Origin: Nymphaea colorata
Lineage: Eukaryota; Streptophyta; Magnoliopsida; Nymphaeales; Nymphaeaceae
Reading direction: 5' to 3'
Length of the DNA: 64,000 bases
Assembly: GCF_008831285.2 (NCBI RefSeq)
Contig: NC_045147.1
Location: forward strand, 9,206,334-9,270,333
Below are positions 16,341-27,061 of this stretch, piece by piece. Made by a program: the position numbers and the translations under genes. The notes beneath the pieces are model-generated. The model was not told the DNA's origin. It saw only the letters and a list, made by a program, of their open reading frames with translations, and did no database searches. Position 1 is the first letter of the stretch. Every line of letters starts with the position of its first letter.

Positions 16341-17251
16341 TCTCACGTTTAGATAAAACAACGTAATCTGAACTGCTTAATGATATGTTAAGAACAAACT
16401 TTCAAAACATATGGATGTTGGGAAAAAGAATGTATTTAAGATATCTGAATCAGTTCGAATAAATGCTTTTTTTAAACTAAATCAGAAGTCATTTATTAGA
16501 TCCGAATGTGATCCAATTTTTTAATCGGCTGTTACTTTTTTTTTTCTATGTCCAACTTTTTTAAAACTGTTTAGACGAATATCTGATCCAAATTCAAGCC
16601 ACTGACATCCCTCATAAAAAAGGGGGAAAGGAAAGTGGGGGCTGGACAGTAGAGATGGAAAGAGAAAACCTTTGTGTGGGGCTTATAAGCATGCATGAAG
16701 AAGGGGCCATATCAATGGAATACGTATCATAGCTCATTGGTTTCGCGCAATTTCCCACCTCACGCTACATTATTGCAGCTGCCACTTTCCTCAAATCTAT
16801 TCTAAAAACGGTTTGAGTGTAGCCACGGTTCTCTTTTTCTTGCTTTCCGTCTGTCTATTGCCATAATTAAAGAGAAAAAGGAAGAGCCACACCTTATTTA
16901 TATCATCAAGTATCAACTCAAATCCTCAATGCCGGAGGCCATGTGCTTGGACCAAACTTTATCTTAAACAATAGTTGAAAAGTGGAAGAGAAAGTGATTC
17001 CAAGCAACCAAGTGTGGTCCTTCTTCGAGTTCGGACACAGAAGTAGTTGCAGAAACGAAAAGGCTTTGGTCAATTTGGTGGCTTTTACAATAGTTTCTAG
17101 GAACACCTAGATGAAAAAATATTGATCAATTTGGCAGCATCGGCAGTTGCTAGAATAATACCTAGTCGAGAAACTTTGATTCATTTGTTGGCATCCGTAG
17201 TTGCTAAGAATTAATGCATGTGATTTGAGGAATGTCAGGGTTACTTCTAAA

Positions 17252-17460
17252 GGAAGTGTTTGGTTTGGATGACAACCTCATCTAACCCAGTTTTTTGAAA
17301 GTTTGGTTTTATAAAAAAACAGGATTTTTTATCAGTTCAGGAACTTGGTTTTTTATCGATAATACGAGGAAGTTCATGTTTTGGATTCCCTTTTACAAAA
17401 TTAGATTTTTGTGGCAACTTGTTTTCCTCAAACCCAGATTTAATGGCATCCAAACACTCC
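17252..17460. mobile_element. Tourist-like MITE, shorter copy
   Basis: The left end GGAAGTGTTTGGTTTGGATG and the reverse-complemented right end GGAGTGTTTGGATGCCAT form an inverted repeat. AAA flanks both sides. Internal runs such as AAACCCGG/AACCCAG and TTTGGTTTTATAAAAAA match the two sister copies at 17514 and 26764. Confidence 0.65.
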
Positions 17461-17513
17461 AAAAACCGGGTTTCTAGTTTTGGGGTATCATATAAATGCC
17501 ATATATGTCTTTA

Positions 17514-17811
17514 GAGGGCGTTCGGATGGCACTCTCAAAAACCTTGGTCTTGTGAAAAGCAAGTACTGTGAAAACCTGGTTAAAAACCTAAATATTGTAA
17601 ACTTAGTTTGGATGTTTGGATAACAGGTGAAAATTTTGGTTTACAGGCAAAAAAATAATCTTACCTGAAAAACTTGAGGGGAGGCAGATTTTTCATATCC
17701 ATCATGAAAACTCGTTTTTAAGGTCATCTAAACATTCTTGAAATACTGTTTTGGGGCGAAACAAGTTTTGTATCCCAAAACTTGGTTTTAAGTTGTCATA
17801 CAAACACCCCT
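17514..17811. mobile_element. Tourist-like (PIF/Harbinger) MITE, 298 bp, TTA duplication
   Basis: TTA flanks the element on both sides (17511-17513 and 17812-17814). The left end GAGGGCGTTCGGATGGCAC and the reverse-complemented right end AGGGGTGTTTGTATGACAAC are imperfect inverted repeats. A TTA target duplication with a G-rich GTGTTTGG terminus is the hallmark of Tourist/PIF-Harbinger MITEs. The interior is made of CTTGGTTTT and AAACCTGG motifs and is non-coding. Confidence 0.8.
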
Positions 17812-17814
17812 TTA

Positions 17815-18540
17815 GAGTTTGCCTCAATTTGGTCTCCCTTAGAAACCTGCAACAAGTGACCGTTGTAATGTCGCACCCACTGGGATATTGCACACCCTTA
17901 TCATGATCTCCCAAGTCTACAAGTTTATCTAGCCTTTCAGGATAACGGTTAGCATGGTTAAAAATAGTATACATTCGGGGAGTCCTAATAAACTGTATTT
18001 TTCAGGTTAATGGTGGCGTTGTTCGAATGCAGAGATGCGGTGAGACGTTCTCGGCATCCAGTTCTTTTTTCTTTCTTGTCTTCAACTGGATGAAATCTAC
18101 AAATATTTGATCCTTTTCTTCTTTGTATTTATGGTTTTCATGAAAAGTTTGAGAGAAGAACCTGGTACTAGTAGCCTGACACATGACATGCCAAGTTATA
18201 TTTACTGCTTCACTGCTATTGGAACTGCAAAGCAATCTAAAAAGGTGAAGGATGGTTGTGGTTTCCTCTTGCCATCCACAATGCATTAATTCTTTTCAGC
18301 TCTGGTTTTTCTTTTTTTCAAACTGTGAGGAGTATAGAACAGCTCATCCTAGAGAAAGCAGCTCTGACAGGATTTCCTTTATTTTAATCGACATGGGGGT
18401 CCAAAATGAAAGCAGTAGAGCTCGCATAATTTTCATGATTAGTTATGGGCAAATTGGTTGGGAGCCACCTTACAAAAGTATAGAAAGCCTAAAAGTTGAA
18501 GGATTCCCCCTCCAGAGAAAGTTTCCCTGAGAAGAAGGGG
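17815..18540. other. Upstream region of the 14-1-1-like gene
   Basis: No gene is supported. A minus-strand open frame of 90 codons (17974-17702) runs into the neighbouring MITE; its first ~50 residues (MYTIFNHANRYPERLDK...) look protein-like but match no family I can name. The promoter of the downstream gene should lie in the right-hand part. Confidence 0.4.
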
Positions 18541-18543
18541 CCA

Positions 18544-18550
18544 TATATAA
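18544..18550 (+). promoter_or_regulatory. Candidate TATA box of the 14-1-1-like gene
   Basis: TATATAA lies 77 bases before the ATG at 18627. Transcription starting ~30 bases downstream would leave a short 5' UTR containing the (GAG)n stretch at about 18577-18602. Confidence 0.5.
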
Positions 18551-18626
18551 TGGTGCCAAGCTCAGAAAAGAGAGACGAGGAGGAGGAGGAGGAGGAAGAG
18601 GGGAGGGAAAGAGCAGAGATCATAAA

Positions 18627-19628
18627 ATGGGTAGCACCGCTACCATGCAGGATGGAAGTAGGTGGCTGAGCAGAAGCCAAAGAAGAGTCCCTACTGCTGC
18701 TGCCGCTGCTGCTGATCTCATGGCCTGCTTTCCTACGAGGGCACCTTTAATGAGGATCATGCCAAAGCCTGTCTGCAGCCCCAGCCGGCCCACGGACAAT
18801 CCAAAGCGAGGTCGAGCGCCTTCAAACAGGCCTATGTTCAAGACCAAGGTCAAGACAAAGGGCAACAATGGTAGCGGCAACGCAGGCGACATGGAGGAGC
18901 CCACCTCGCCCAAGGTGACTTGTGCTGGCCAGATCCGCATCAAACCGAGGGCAAGGGCGTGCAAGAGTTGGCAGACTGTGATGGAAGAGATTGAGAGGCT
19001 GCATGCCCGCAAGCGAGGGAATCGAGGGTGGAGGACGAGGTGGATTGAACCGCTGCAGATCAAGAAGGAAATCATGCACTTCTTGGCAGCGCTTCGAGGT
19101 ATCAGGTTGGACTTCAGGTGCTTTGGTGCTGTTCCTATGGTCGCTTCCTCATCTTCTTCCTCTTCCTCTGCTTCAGAAGAAGAAGATGATGAAGAGAAAG
19201 AAGAAAATGGTGATGACGAAGGAGATGAGAACGAAGAGTACATAAACAGCCGAGCAGCCTTTTCTCGGTGGTCCATGATGATGCAGAGAAGCAGCAGCAC
19301 CAACAGGCTTGAGGTAAAAGAAGTACAGAAAGAAGGAAGGGAAAAGGAATTAGAGAAAAACGATGATCAGAAAGCTGAAGATAGTGGAGCTGTTCCTCCT
19401 AAAAATGCACTTTTTCTTATGAGATGTAGATCTGCACCTGCACAAGGATGGCGATCTCGAAGTTGTGAGGAAGAGCAACGGAACAATAAGGATCAAGGAG
19501 GAGAAGGAGAGGAGATTGTACTGGCAAGATATGCACCCGACTTTTACATGCTCTCATCTGACATTGCAAAGGAGACTTGGGTCAGGAAGTCCGATTTCCT
19601 GCACAGAAGCCGCACTCTGAAGAGATGA
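18627..19628 (+). CDS. Syringolide-induced protein 14-1-1-like protein
   Basis: A single-exon, 333-aa protein of a plant-specific family first noted as a syringolide-induced (elicitor-responsive) transcript in soybean; its molecular function is not established. Family landmarks appear in order: basic N-terminus (1-80); SPKVTCAGQIRIKPR (94-108); CKSWQTVMEEIERLH (112-126); RWIEPLQIKKEIMHFL (138-153); IRLDFRCFGAVP (159-170); a Ser run and long acidic stretch (174-204); FSRWSMMMQ (212-220); PPKNALFLMRCRSAPA (257-272); YAPDFYMLSSDIAKETWV (302-319). The basic N-terminus and acidic middle suggest a soluble, possibly nuclear protein, but no catalytic domain is visible. The start is the first ATG in frame, about 77 bases after TATATAA. 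It faces the START gene tail to tail. Confidence 0.9.
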   Translation: MGSTATMQDGSRWLSRSQRRVPTAAAAAADLMACFPTRAPLMRIMPKPVCSPSRPTDNPKRGRAPSNRPMFKTKVKTKGNNGSGNAGDMEEPTSPKVTCAGQIRIKPRARACKSWQTVMEEIERLHARKRGNRGWRTRWIEPLQIKKEIMHFLAALRGIRLDFRCFGAVPMVASSSSSSSSASEEEDDEEKEENGDDEGDENEEYINSRAAFSRWSMMMQRSSSTNRLEVKEVQKEGREKELEKNDDQKAEDSGAVPPKNALFLMRCRSAPAQGWRSRSCEEEQRNNKDQGGEGEEIVLARYAPDFYMLSSDIAKETWVRKSDFLHRSRTLKR

Positions 19629-21456
19629 TAACCAGGCTGCTATGGACTAGCATCCACATGGTTAGGGCAGCGGATGATTATTGTTTTTGTTTTCTCGCCT
19701 TCTCTCATGAGCAATCTTGCTGTACGGGCGTCCATCTTAAGGCGACGGGAAGCGTCTGCTTCCTTTTTACAGTTGGGGAGGAGCTAATCCAGATTCTACC
19801 GTCGACGCATAAAAGCGGTCAGGTCAACAGGAACCAGCCCGACACCCTAGACAGGTTTCATCATCATCAAAAGAGAAGGATCATTCCGTCTTCTTTAGCT
19901 TTTGTCTGCTCCTGTTTATTTCTCTTTTCTATGTTTTATCAATGCTTTTATGGGTTGTTTGATTGAGTGAATAGTGCTAGTAATTGGATGTGAATAGAGA
20001 AGACGCATTGATAGGTACCGAGGGGAAGGTGCCTCTGTGCCTGGGAATATGCTCTGTCACACAGCTTTTGTGTGCTTAGGAATTGGAAGCACTATAAGAA
20101 GGCCTGCTTGACACTGCTAAAAGAGTTAAAAAGAATTCGTAGTGGAACACAGCTTTGGAGAAGGGAAAAGTAATCAATGGTGTCTGACTTCCTGCCGCCA
20201 ACGTGTATATCCTAGACACGAATTTGCTTTCTGTAATGTGTATTGAGACTGTAATTCTTCTGCCGTCCCATGGGACACTATGCAATAACATGCATCTATT
20301 ATTATTCCCCTTCTTCACCCCATTTTGAACAAACATGCATCTCTCTATCTCACTTTTTGACACAAACAATTATACACGCCAGTTTCACACGCACACGCAT
20401 ATGCATGCCAACATCAGCTAATCCAGTCGAAAAGAAGTGATTGAAAATTAAGCTAATTTAGCTGCCGGGGCTAAGCCAAGTCCAGCTAGGTAAGATACTA
20501 GTAGGGCGTTCACCTGGCTCAATTACTGTGGGCTTGTTTGATGGTAAGTAATTCTGTCACTGCTTTTTATTATGCATCTTAACATTTTCCGAACACATTA
20601 GCTGCATTTCTTTTGGCATAACAATTCCTAACCCTTTTACCAAGAATTGTTTTCCCAAGGTTTAGTTAATTTAAGTCCATTCTATTTCCACAACATACGG
20701 CATAAGAGTAATTTAGCAATGAACTTGCTGTTTTAATGATCTAATTATCATATCCATGTTTCTTTTGCCATCAGAATTATCAAATTTCAGCCTCAATTCT
20801 CACCATCTCCCCTGGACATTTCCCCAAACCATGCAGCAATGCCCAAACTCCACAGACCGTCGTATTTCTACCTGTTGGTCGGTTTATTTTTTCTTCAGCT
20901 GTGCGCAGCTCTACAGTAACGGCAGTGTGAGTGCACAAAAGTTCCTTCCAACACACAATTTGCATATTAAGATTACCACTAATAGTCTTTCTGACCACGA
21001 AGTTCGAAGCTCTGTTTCTTTCTTTTTTTTTCTTCAGCAGTGCGCAGCTCCACTGTAGCGGCAGTGTGAGTGCACAAGAGATCCTTCCAACAAACAATTT
21101 GCATATTAAGATTATCACTAATAGACTTTCTGACCATGAAGTTCGAAGCTCCATAGTACACGGCCTTTTCTGCTTGTAGCTCATTGCCACAAATCCTGAG
21201 CCAAAAAAAAAAAAAAAAAAACGTTGAATGAAAATTATCGATTACAATAGACAAGCCCGACATTGGCTTCAGACATAGTAGCACCGAAGCTTCTTCGAGT
21301 TAACAGTTACAGCAAAAAGCGGAGCAGTATGCTTCTCACGTATCCTTCTTCTCTCCTGAAGCAGGAATGCATCCAACAACTCCCATATAGATCTCGTTTT
21401 TTCCCTCTTGTGATCTGTAAACATATTTATGCAAGATAACCCTTGTACAGATCACA
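19629..21456. other. Convergent intergenic region between two genes
   Basis: This holds the 3' ends of the 14-1-1-like gene (+) and of the START gene (-). The only structure seen is the two-copy 139-bp duplication at 20891-21151 and an A19 run near 21203. No further gene is supported. Confidence 0.5.
20891..21151. repeat. Two-copy 139-bp tandem duplication
   Basis: The segment 20891-21012 recurs at 21030-21151 with an exact 139-base offset. Shared landmarks are TTCTTCAGC, TGCGCAGCTC, GGCAGTGTGAGTGCACAA, TTTGCATATTAAGATTA and GAAGTTCGAAGCTC. The copies differ at roughly one base in ten. Confidence 0.95.
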
Positions 21457-24400
21457 TTACGGTGTTGCTCTCTGATTTACAGTCCGTCCAAGCTTAGCAA
21501 ACCTTCTAGCCACCCCGAAGATTACTGCTTTTGTCAGAAGTCCTCTGTCAAGGCTGCACGCAAGAGCCACAGCACCACCCACTATTAAAAATTTGGGTAT
21601 GTTTTCTCTCCATGGTTTTTTCACGGTTGCCACATCTGATTCTGATGGATCGATCAATTCCATAGACCTCAAGTAATCTTCATCAACTTTTGTGTTAATT
21701 TGTGCCATTTCTGCAGATCGTGACAGTGGTCCTCCTGCTTGTCTTGCAGCCTGATAAGCACGAAAACCTGGTTCAATCTTCTTGACACAGCCCCACATTC
21801 CCTGACGGACACCGAGTTTCGCAATTTCCCATGGGATACCCATGTCTTCATAATGAAACAAAAGCACCTCACATGAAGTCAATTGTCCATCCCCTCGCCT
21901 TGATTCCACTGTTTTATTTACATATTATAATAGTTGGAGTTTAGAAATGCAAAAATATGCCGTAGGACAATTAATTGGTCAAGGAACGAAAAAGAGACAA
22001 AACCAATCAGCATACCTGCTCGTATACACCAACTTGAATAGTATAAATCAACACGTCTTGGCTTGTTGTGCCTTGGCAGGGAGGGGTATGCGATGCCCTG
22101 AAACATTAAGAAACATATCTTAGCAAATTATTCAAAAGCAGAAAATACAAGAGAACAAAACGTTGCAGATCTGATATAACCAATCACTTGTAATAAATGG
22201 AGCATCACTGAAAGATCGGTAAATTTTCTAAAAAGGGAGATTTGCACATTGATAATGAACCCACAGCACCTGGAACAAGAGCAATGAATACCATAGTTCA
22301 TCTTAAAATTTGAAATTATAGCTAACAATGAAAATGGGGTTGCACATAGAATTCCCCAAGTAAGAGCATGCATACAAAATAATCTAGTAGCAAAAGAAAA
22401 TGTAATTTCATATATATAAGTTATTGATACCGATAGTAAAACAAAATAAAAGCACATCAAGTCATGGACAAATGGTTGAAATGGCTACATTGAGATCCAA
22501 CTAGTCCCGACTCCCATCCAAGCAGGAGTTAAACTAACAGAAAGAAGACTTCAGTCAGAAAACATGTTAACAGGATTCAGATATTTGTTTAGATGGTTTT
22601 AATCTTATGGAGTAATTTTCCCATTTCCTAGCCATTTTGTTTTGACCTTTGATTGATTAACTAATCAAAGGCAGCAGACTCCAGTATGATATATTGGCCT
22701 ATTTTCTCCTAAACTATGAGATATTTCAAATAATTTGATAATGGCAAGAAACAATCCAAAACACTAAGGTACAATGACAACAAACATGACAAGCAACACA
22801 GACCCCACCAGCACTTGTCATTCAAATGAAGTTTGATCTTCTCAAGACCTGGGAACCGTACATACGTCTCAGCAATCAGGTTTTGTTTCAAAAATTGATG
22901 CCCAGAAAGAAGAGAGAAGCGCGACAGGCAAGAAATGGAAGTGAATCCTCCATGACATACAGAGGGTCCATGAAAATGAACCAAACGGACCAAACACTCA
23001 TACTATTCCAGCCCTAGTTGGACAGAAATAAATCAAAGCACCTCCGAGTAAGGCCACATTATTACCACATGCAAATGAAAAATTGAAACCATAATTTTTT
23101 AAAATATTAACTCACTGAAACCAATTTCTCTTCATCTACAAAGTGCAGAAAATTATTTCATATTTAATCCCTCAGAATTATCCATCTTGATAAACCATAT
23201 ACAACATTGTCCATCTAAAAAGTAATCACTTTCTGTCTTCCTGCCGTCTACTAGTGTGACAGGATATGCCTTTTTGAGACAGAAATGGACAACATGCATA
23301 TTACTGTTAGTGGTCCATATTCATCCTCTCTTAAAAATCAGTTCACTGGAACTCTATCAGCAGGACTGTTGAATGTTGATAAACTAGCTTTTCCTGACCC
23401 AGCCAATGGGGATGCAACTTCTTATTTTCATCATCCACACACAAAAAACTGCCAACCTATGTCACACGGATACGGGTACGGGTACGGGTAAGCGGATACG
23501 GCAATTTTCAAAATTTTAGGATACGCGGATACGGTGAATTTTATATTCTAAAAAAATAAAAAGGATAATAAAATAAAAAAAAAACATTAAAGTAATAATT
23601 CACTCTTACAATCTCATAAGTCATAAGAAAGAAAGTCTCAGATTCTCAAACAAAACATTGTTCATGACCAATCTTATAAGTCATAAGAAAGAAAGTCTCA
23701 AACAAAACAAAGAATGTCGGGTTAGTAAAGTGGTTTGGATCGGGTCTGACCCAGACCCGATCCAAAACGTCTCCTGCCGTGTCCAAGTGTCGGCATCCAG
23801 GTGTCGGAGTGTCGACACCGGTACGTGGCCCATTTTGCCGTGTCCGTGTGACATAGCTGCCAACATGATTCAAATTGGTAAACTTCATTAAATTCAAACT
23901 GGCTAACTTCCAGGTGAACCATCCTAGGGGGAAAAAAATAAATAAGACCCATACCTAGTTGCCACATTATTCCTGAAACCAGTCTCCTAACAGATCAATC
24001 TTACAAGTCCAGTTGTCATGTTATTTATAATTCTGAATGACAAGCCTTCGGGTAATTAAAAACTGGATTCAAGGTAAGGTCTTCAAAAAAGAGAAACACA
24101 GATCATATCCTACAGAAATCAATCTATGGCCTTTTCGGAGATCTGATGTCACTCTGCAGTGTTGCTTTTCAAATAGGTAAAAAATGTTAACCCTTCTACA
24201 GACTAAACATACAATATACTTAAATGAACCAAGATGTCTAAAAAACATTAGATGGCACGTGTGAGAAACAGTTTCACACAACAGTTGCTATCAAAGAAGC
24301 CCAAAAACTGCCCAGCCCATAGTAAGTCACTAAACTTGAATGTTTATTTAGGGCTCTCAGAACAAACAAAGAACTATGGATGTATTCACGTAACTCACAC

Positions 24401-26041
24401 AGATTGAGCTATACATTCACGAAGAGATACACAACCCAATATTCAGCAGCAATTAAGTACTATGGCAACCTAATTGATTATTGGAGACAAATGTAATCAA
24501 CGCCATAAAACACACAAGCAACTTCGGCTATACTATGCAGGTTCTTGCTGTTTGTTTCATACCTTCGTCACACAGTAGTAGGAACCTCCAGATTTCCATA
24601 TTCTGCGCCCTATAGTATATTCTCGGTCACTACAAAAAAAGGGGAACTGCCAAAGTGTTCAATCAATATGAAAGCACATAAGTATGTTTGGGCACCCCCC
24701 CAAACAAAAAGGATACAACTATATTACAAAGGTGTATGCTATACCTTCCTAATCCAGTGAACGATCATGGTTCCCGAGCTGCGGCACTCCTCTAATGTAG
24801 CAGCATGAAGGAGCATATCATCCCATTTACCTCTAAACTCATCGTCCCAAAAGAAATCCCTCACAAGCTCCGGCGCAGCATCTTCATAAACTGTCCTACT
24901 ACGATATTGAGGGGGTCCGGTCTAAATGTTGCCCCCGCGAAGGAAAAAAAAAAGAAACGAAAATGGAAAAAAGAAAGAGAAGTTTAGCACAAGGGGCCAC
25001 AAATTTCAGGCTTTCGGCTGCGAAGAATAACTAACCAAGCCTAACCTCAGGGTCCCTCCTCCATGCCTGATAGCTCATGGTTGGCAGCGTCCGGTCCATC
25101 ATCTGGTGCCAGACAGGACCTCCATCCGTCATCTCGACGAGCCGCCGCAGATACTGGAAATCGTCAATATTTACGACGGATTGGTCTCTCTCCATAGGTG
25201 TGGGACTGTTTTCCATAGTGAAGATGTCAAGAACGTGAAAAATACAAGAACCAGTCGAATTCAACAAAAGTAAACAAGTTCTTGCCGCTAGAGAAGGTAA
25301 GAAATCAAGTGCTGCCCATTTTTCTGTCGAGAAATGACTTAAAGACACCAAAACTCAGGGTCAAACACATTCCCCAATCAAAATAATGGGACTATCAATT
25401 AGTGGATTGCGTTCAATAAGCAACTATGCTCAAAACCTCGAAGTCAACAAAATTCAACATGATTGAACCCATTTACCCATAACGAGAAAGAAAAACAATC
25501 AATAGCTTGGATTAAGATTCCACGGGGAACCCATGCCAAAAACGTCAAAACTGAACCCAATTCCACAAGATCAGATCCATTTATCAAATAAAAAACGACG
25601 GAAACGACACAAATGCCAACCCCCAAATCATCTCAAAAATCAATAATCCCGAGGAAGTCCATATACCAGGCAATTCAGAAACCCAAGCAAAAACCACAAC
25701 AACCAACAGCAAGGACAACAAGAAGATTACCTGCAAGCGACCGCCTCCCCTTCTCCTTTTTCCGACCGCTCCTCCGACACCCACGAAATACAACTCTGGG
25801 ACAGTGTCTTCAAGGAATCCAAGCTCGGCAACGAGTTGAAACCAATCCCCAAATGCTTCTCAACAGCCTCCCCCAAGCTTGGCCCTCCGCCACCGGCGAC
25901 CACCATATCCGCCCATTTAGGCTTCCAAGCCCACCCCACCAACAGCCCCAGTAAAACCGCCGATGCCCACAAAGGCACCAAGAAGGAGAAGAGCCCTCCG
26001 AACAACCCCCCACCTACCATCATCTCCAAGAGCGCAGCCAT
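21457..26041 (-). CDS. START-domain lipid-binding membrane protein, 6 exons
   Basis: Minus-strand exons 26041-25731, 25205-25046, 24921-24745, 24646-24563, 22097-22016 and 21908-21457 join in frame to 421 codons. The family is annotated as polyketide cyclase/dehydrase and lipid transport (START superfamily). A hydrophobic segment lies at about 13-37 and ends GWAWKPKW. The START fold spans roughly 115-330: DGGPVWHQMMD, YRSRTVYEDAAPELVRDFFWDDEFRGKWDDM, FPFFCSDREYTIGRRIW, YPSLPRH, and GIPWEIAKLGVRQGMWGCVKK. A second hydrophobic stretch follows IPKF at 378-405. A soluble lipid-binding cavity held between two membrane anchors is inferred; ligand and membrane are unknown. The start ATG at 26041 follows family length; an in-frame ATG at 26131 would add 30 residues. 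Intron 4 (2.5 kb) carries a MITE. Confidence 0.92.
23449..23864. mobile_element. hAT-like MITE, 400 bp, with 8-bp target duplication
   Basis: The element proper is 23457-23856. It begins CTATGTCACACGGATACGG and ends with the complement of CTATGTCACACGGACACGG, a 19-bp terminal inverted repeat with one mismatch. CTGCCAAC flanks it exactly on both sides (23449-23456, 23857-23864), an 8-bp duplication as made by hAT transposases. Inside are GGTACG repeats (23468-23490), a 60-bp-offset direct repeat (23610-23640, 23670-23700) and a perfect 15-bp hairpin (23734-23766). There is no coding capacity. It lies in intron 4 of the START gene. Confidence 0.9.
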
Positions 26042-26131
26042 AGAACAGAACCCCACCAACAGAGAAGAAGAAGAAGCAAAGGGACGAAGGAGAAGGGGGA
26101 AGAGAAAAGATAAAGGAAACCGACGGCCCAA

Positions 26132-26763
26132 AAGATAATACTCTAAGCACCGAAGGGTCCGCCAATTGTGGCGCCAAACTTAGGGCGAGATAAAAGGCAG
26201 AGAGAGGGGAGGAGCGGACGGTGTCAGGATCGCCTGGATAAGGATTTAGATAGCGGAGGAGAGAGACTCACCAATCACACTGATCTGGATTTCTGTGGGG
26301 ACAATCACCATTGTCTGCTCTCTCTCTCTCTCTCTCTCTGTCCACCCCTAAATTTAGAGCTCCGCCCAAATTCCACTGCCACATCTGAAGGCCCAACTCC
26401 GCACCTCTATAATCTCTTGATCCGCCGCGGTTGTTATCGGTTCTCATTTTCACTCGTTCGGATATTGAAATAACGCGTCAATACCTACCAGGACGGATGT
26501 TTCAGGAGGAACGCCAAGTGGACGGTGCACAATGGTTGGAGTCCAACCCTTTCTTTTGACTTTTTTTATTCGAGAAAGTTTGACAGACGGCCTAAATAAT
26601 TCATTGAGGGCTCCTCCTTTTTATTTTTTACCCGAGAGAAAAGAACTGTATATACATAATATTATCCCTTCCGACTTAGCATAATTATACAGCTATCATC
26701 CCAAGAGAAGATAAGCCAAGCATGTTTTTAGCGTTCGCTGTTCTACTTTTTTTTTTTTTTTTA
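26132..26763. other. Upstream region of the START gene
   Basis: The promoter and 5' UTR of the minus-strand START gene should lie here. A (CT)11 microsatellite at 26318-26339 reads GA on the gene's sense strand. No other gene is supported. A run of about 17 T precedes the MITE at 26764. Confidence 0.45.
26318..26339. repeat. (CT)11 microsatellite
   Basis: Eleven perfect CT units about 280 bases upstream of the START-gene start codon. Confidence 0.95.
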
Positions 26764-27058
26764 GGGAGTGTTTGGGTGACACTTTAAAATTAATTAGGTT
26801 TGAAAAGAAAACCAAGTTTTGCCTCCAAAACTTATGTTTTTTAAAGTATTTGAGTGCCAGGGCTTGAAGAAAACTCACTCGATTTTGTAAAAAGAAGTGA
26901 AAAATCTGGTTCTTTTTAGGTTATTCAAGAATCAGGTTTTCACAAAAAAAAAAAAAAAAAAAGCAAAGTTTTTAAAGCTCATTAAAAAACTTTATTTTCA
27001 TAAAAATCTAATTTTATAAACTAGGTTAGAGGAGAGTGAGTGGCATCCAAACACCCAC
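26764..27058. mobile_element. Tourist-like (PIF/Harbinger) MITE, 295 bp, TTA duplication
   Basis: TTA flanks both ends (26761-26763, 27059-27061). The left end GGGAGTGTTTGGGTGACAC and the reverse-complemented right end GTGGGTGTTTGGATGCCAC are imperfect inverted repeats. Internal CAAGTTTTG, TCAGGTTTTCAC and poly-A stretches match the copies at 17252 and 17514. Confidence 0.82.
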
Positions 27059-27061
27059 TTA

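Larger units (their letters stand above)
15121..17251. other. Intergenic region with simple repeats and a minisatellite
   Basis: No gene is recognisable. It contains two microsatellites (15348-15392 and 15630-15660), the degenerate tandem repeat at about 15930-16340, and a MITE-type end near 16617. Confidence 0.5.

Noticed and set aside
18620-19303. Long open frame antisense to the 14-1-1-like gene
   Set aside because: It mirrors the Ser- and acid-rich coding strand and has no family features; the plus-strand frame carries all conserved blocks.
25613-26138. Plus-strand proline-rich frames
   Set aside because: They are the antisense of START-gene exon 1, whose splice junctions and family motifs are clear.
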